From positions 1 through 7,490 of the forward strand of contig JBBRTW010000372.1 of NCBI GenBank assembly GCA_038244055.1: a DNA stretch of 7,490 nucleotides. Direction: 5' to 3'. The notes under the pieces were generated by a model. The model was not told the DNA's origin, did not search any database, and was given only the letters and a program-made list of their open reading frames with translations. The position numbers were made by a program, and so were the translations under genes. Source of the stretch: DASPKW01 sp038244055 (GTDB lineage Bacteria > Planctomycetota > Phycisphaerae > Tepidisphaerales > Tepidisphaeraceae). Positions 5,713-7,490 of this stretch are shown here, one piece after another. Every line of letters begins with the position of its first letter. Positions within the stretch are counted from its first letter, which is position 1.

Positions 5713-5770
5713 GCCCAGATAAAGTATGGAGCCTGTGGACAATCGGTCATCCAATCAACTCCCTCCATCC

Positions 5771-5810
5771 CATTGTCTCATTGTCTCATTGTCTCATTGT
5801 CTCATTGTCT
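5771..5810. repeat. Five exact copies of an 8-bp tandem repeat
   Basis: CATTGTCT is repeated five times without error from 5771 to 5810 (AGACAATG on the other strand). It begins 10 bases beyond the stop codon of the isomerase gene and ends before the start of the next gene on the same strand. As 8 is not a multiple of 3, slippage would shift frame if it were translated, but no supported gene crosses it. It is a simple-sequence tract, probably variable in copy number between strains. Confidence 0.95.
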
Positions 5811-5819
5811 TCACTCGCC

Positions 5820-7487
5820 TCACTCCCACCCCTTCCCACCCTTCCGCGTCCCGCACACATACACCTCAATCCCCATCGCCTGCGCCATCGCCGCCTTGGC
5901 CAGCATGGCCGCGTCGGCTTCGGCGGCCGAGTTCGCGTAGGCGACCTGGATGTGGTTCGCCTTGTGGCGGGCCATCATTTGATCGCGGGAGATGCCGTAG
6001 GTGACCGCATGCATGATCGGCCACTGCGGCGTGGTGGCGTCCCAGCGCCGCTGCGTTTCCTCGGCCGGGAGTTTGACGACCCCCGCCCGGCCCAGATCCA
6101 TTTTGAGTACGCCCGCATCGATCCAGATCCGGCTCCAGACAATCTCGCCGGGCTTGCTGATCCCCTTCAATGTGCCGCCGCCTAAGCGGAAGTACATATT
6201 CGGCTGGCGCTCGGAGGAGGCACCCGCCCAGCCGCCCGTGAAGTGAGCAGGGGGGGCCGATCCGGAGATCAGGAAGACCCAGACGTAGTCTTTGACCGTG
6301 CCGGTGGGATCGAAATCCCCCCAGCGCAGATCGTGGAGCGTGTTCTCCACAGGCTGGCCCATCGCCTTGTGGATGCGGTAGGTCATCAGCCCATCCAGCC
6401 CGGCGCACTCATCGACCTCATTGAAATGCGGCAGGGGCTGGCCGGCGTAAAGCTCGCGCGTCCCGTCGCGGCTGCTCACCGGCGGCCGCTCGCTGTTGTT
6501 GAGCGTGCCCTCCACCAAGTCCGAGGCCGGCAGCAAATCCTTCAGGCCCTGCTGGTATTGGATGCCGATGGTGTGGCAGCCGAAATCATCGGCGATGCGC
6601 AGCGCGGCGATGTAGGTTTTGCACTGCTGGAGAATTTGCGAGTCGGTCAAGTCATTGGTCTCATCCGGGCCGGTCTTGAACTGCATGCCCCGCTCTTCCA
6701 TCCACTTCCGCACGGCCAGCGCGGGCTCATCGGCCACCTGCGTCGATTCGTAGTAGAGGGCGGACTGAGAGAGACGCTCCTTGTAGACACCCGTCGGGTG
6801 AAGCAACTCATCGGGAATCATCGCGTTGAACATCCCCATGCACCCCTCATCGAAGACCCCCATGATCGCCTTCTCCCGGCCGATCTGCCCCGCCAGCGCC
6901 TCGCCCAACTTTCGCTCGGCGGCGCGCACTTTAACGTTCTTGAACTTCACCACATGCTCGATCTTGTGCTTGGCGTACCCCTTGGCCAGCCAGGTGCGGA
7001 GGTATTTGAGGAAGTAGTCATCCGCGAACTCCTCCGACCAGATCGTCGAATACTTCACGCCCGCCTTGGTCAGCGAGCCGTTGAGGTTGAGCATGCCGAC
7101 CAGACCCGGCCAGGTGCCGCTCCAGTTGGCCACGGTAAGGATCGGCCCCTGATGGGAGATCAGCCCATGCAGGATGTGATGCGAATACTGCCAGAAGGCT
7201 TCGGCGACGATGAGCGGGGCCTTGGGGTCGATGCCGCGGAAAATCTCCATGCCCTCTTTTTGCGACTGGATAAATCCGTGCTTCTGATCTTCCTTGTAGG
7301 GATGGGCGCGGACGAGTTCGTAGCCTTCGCGCTCGATGGCCTGGCGGAGGGTTTCTTCCATCTGCGCCTGGGCCGGCCAGCATTTCTGGTTGGCCGGAAG
7401 GCGAAGGTCGCCGCTGGCGATGAGGAGGACTTGTTTCTTGCCGATCTTGGCGGCCTTGTTGAGGGACGGCAGTGTGTATGCGGACAT
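5820..7487 (-). CDS. L-fucose isomerase-like protein
   Basis: This 555-residue cytoplasmic protein resembles the L-fucose/L-arabinose isomerase superfamily, metal-dependent aldose-ketose isomerases; E. coli FucI is about 590 residues. The first domain (about 18-170) is Rossmann-like: KQVLLIASGDLRL, then PLIVAEAFWQYSHHILHGL and ILTVANWSGTWPGLVGMLNLNGSL, matching the family pattern of conserved Asn and Gly loops. A second alpha-beta domain follows (about 175-370) with GVFDEGCMGMFNAMIPDE and a DFGCHTIGIQYQQGLKD segment. The C-terminal beta domain (about 395-555) contains MHAVTYGISRDQM, which I align by eye with the histidine-bearing NHGAISYGH-type segment of FucI, making His493 a candidate metal or substrate ligand. 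Acidic candidates are Glu214, Asp301 and Glu326. Many planctomycete homologues are only called fucose isomerase-like, so the sugar is not proven. The start at 7487 gives a full-length domain, but only three bases upstream are visible, so its ribosome site is unseen. The stop is followed closely by the octamer repeat. Confidence 0.88.
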   Translation of the reverse strand: MSAYTLPSLNKAAKIGKKQVLLIASGDLRLPANQKCWPAQAQMEETLRQAIEREGYELVRAHPYKEDQKHGFIQSQKEGMEIFRGIDPKAPLIVAEAFWQYSHHILHGLISHQGPILTVANWSGTWPGLVGMLNLNGSLTKAGVKYSTIWSEEFADDYFLKYLRTWLAKGYAKHKIEHVVKFKNVKVRAAERKLGEALAGQIGREKAIMGVFDEGCMGMFNAMIPDELLHPTGVYKERLSQSALYYESTQVADEPALAVRKWMEERGMQFKTGPDETNDLTDSQILQQCKTYIAALRIADDFGCHTIGIQYQQGLKDLLPASDLVEGTLNNSERPPVSSRDGTRELYAGQPLPHFNEVDECAGLDGLMTYRIHKAMGQPVENTLHDLRWGDFDPTGTVKDYVWVFLISGSAPPAHFTGGWAGASSERQPNMYFRLGGGTLKGISKPGEIVWSRIWIDAGVLKMDLGRAGVVKLPAEETQRRWDATTPQWPIMHAVTYGISRDQMMARHKANHIQVAYANSAAEADAAMLAKAAMAQAMGIEVYVCGTRKGGKGWE

Positions 7488-7490
7488 GAA

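Noticed and set aside
5718..5742. Promoter on the - strand from TTGTCC and TTTATC
   Set aside because: The spacing between the two hexamers is only 13 bases, too short for a usual sigma70 promoter.
5771..5810. CRISPR-like array
   Set aside because: The repeat unit is only 8 bases, copies abut without spacers and no cas gene is present.

Overview
The window looks like chromosomal DNA of a GC-rich Planctomycetota bacterium, most likely of Phycisphaerae type; this placement is inferred from gene content, not from a marker gene. The main clues are a pseudopilin with the FTLVELLVVIGIIALL leader and an H-X9-D tail motif, a family hugely expanded in planctomycetes, together with a secreted parallel beta-helix protein, a small secreted protein and a long fucose-isomerase-like enzyme. 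There is no rRNA, tRNA, CRISPR array, transposase or phage gene.

Layout. Bases 1-351 hold no gene, but carry a plausible promoter (210-239) and a leader with two GC hairpins. A + strand pair follows: a membrane-anchored HEAT-repeat protein (352-1131) joined by an ATGA overlap to a type II secretion/type IV pilus-like pseudopilin (1128-2132), closed by a probable terminator. A convergent small secreted protein lies at 2234-2605 on the - strand. The roughly 200-base divergent gap after it holds a perfect hairpin, a 14-base tandem repeat and a -10 element only five bases before the ATG of a DUF2007/zinc-ribbon protein (2806-3135, +). The rest of the window is on the - strand. Reading in the direction of transcription, a fucose-isomerase-like protein (7487 to 5820) comes first, then a 40-base octamer tandem repeat and a hairpin, then a likely three-gene run: a small membrane-anchored protein (5671 to 5291), a four-helix membrane protein (5261 to 4692) and a secreted right-handed beta-helix protein (4627 to 3203).

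How the genes may work together. The beta-helix protein and the sugar isomerase would fit polysaccharide or deoxysugar use, but they are separated by a terminator-like structure and no pathway link is proven. The HEAT protein and pseudopilin are almost certainly co-translated, so the HEAT protein may be a partner of the pilin-like protein.

I see no clear case for a wholly new defence or mobile system. The best leads are the pseudopilin with an Asp-rich DUF4114-like insert and its HEAT partner, the divergent regulatory gap around 2606-2805, and the possibly frameshifted 5' end of the small membrane gene near 5660-5750.
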